Source: Burkholderiales bacterium (GTDB lineage Bacteria > Pseudomonadota > Gammaproteobacteria > Burkholderiales > Casimicrobiaceae). From it: a stretch of 15,484 nucleotides of DNA. This document shows, in pieces, positions 15,465-15,484 of the stretch (its first letter is position 1; every line of letters starts with the position of its first letter). Both the position numbers and the translations under genes were made by a program. Location: contig JAICVH010000012.1 in assembly GCA_025935435.1 (NCBI GenBank), forward strand, positions 1-15,484. The letters are read 5' to 3'. The notes under the pieces are model-generated. The model was not told the DNA's origin. It saw only the letters and a list, made by a program, of their open reading frames with translations, and searched no databases.

Positions 15465-15484
15465 AGCCTCACCGCGACGATGAG
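15458..15484 (-). CDS. sdhC: C-terminal end of succinate dehydrogenase cytochrome b subunit (partial)
   Basis: Only eight codons and a TAG stop are inside the window, reading LIVAVRLW. The hydrophobic ending and the position directly before sdhD fit the last membrane helix of SdhC in the usual sdhC-D-A-B order. The stop overlaps the sdhD GTG start. Identification rests mostly on gene order, since the fragment is too short to recognise alone. Confidence 0.55.
   Translation of the reverse strand, partial: LIVAVRLW

Overview
The window is a dense, one-directional block of central-carbon genes, all on the minus strand, so transcription runs from position 15484 down to 1. GC content is high. The gene order sdhC-sdhD-sdhA-sdhB-sdhE-gltA-sucA-sucB-lpd-zapE, together with the form of the SdhD protein, points to a betaproteobacterium, most likely of the order Burkholderiales. 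That placement is from memory of gene order and protein style, not from a search. I see no mobile elements, RNA genes, CRISPR arrays, frameshifts or signs of recent transfer.

Layout in transcription order. First comes succinate dehydrogenase (complex II): the last codons of sdhC at the window edge, the membrane anchor sdhD, the flavoprotein sdhA and the iron-sulfur protein sdhB, packed with 4-7 nt overlaps or a 4 nt gap. A 120 nt spacer carrying an 18 bp perfect palindrome follows, then sdhE (the factor that helps attach FAD to SdhA) and gltA (citrate synthase). Next is the complete 2-oxoglutarate dehydrogenase complex: sucA (E1), sucB (E2) and lpd (E3). After it come zapE (an AFG1-type ATPase linked to cell division), acuI (acrylyl-CoA reductase of the YhdH family), prpE (propionyl-CoA synthetase) and the first 284 codons of a zinc-type (Rhizobium etli-like) L-asparaginase that runs off the left edge.

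How the genes work together. GltA, SucAB-Lpd and SdhCDAB-SdhE supply three TCA steps: citrate synthesis, 2-oxoglutarate to succinyl-CoA, and succinate to fumarate with electrons passed to quinone. Succinyl-CoA synthetase, malate dehydrogenase, aconitase and isocitrate dehydrogenase are not in the window. The tail of the cluster looks like carbon entry. AcuI and PrpE both make propionyl-CoA, from acrylyl-CoA and propionate respectively, and asparaginase releases aspartate and ammonium. Every spacer is 120 nt or less, so one long transcript or a few overlapping ones is plausible. No promoter or intrinsic terminator could be identified with confidence.

I found no undescribed system. The points most worth a second look are the acuI-prpE pair attached to a TCA operon, zapE inside that operon, the palindrome and repeats between sdhB and sdhE, and the catalytic motif set of the truncated asparaginase.
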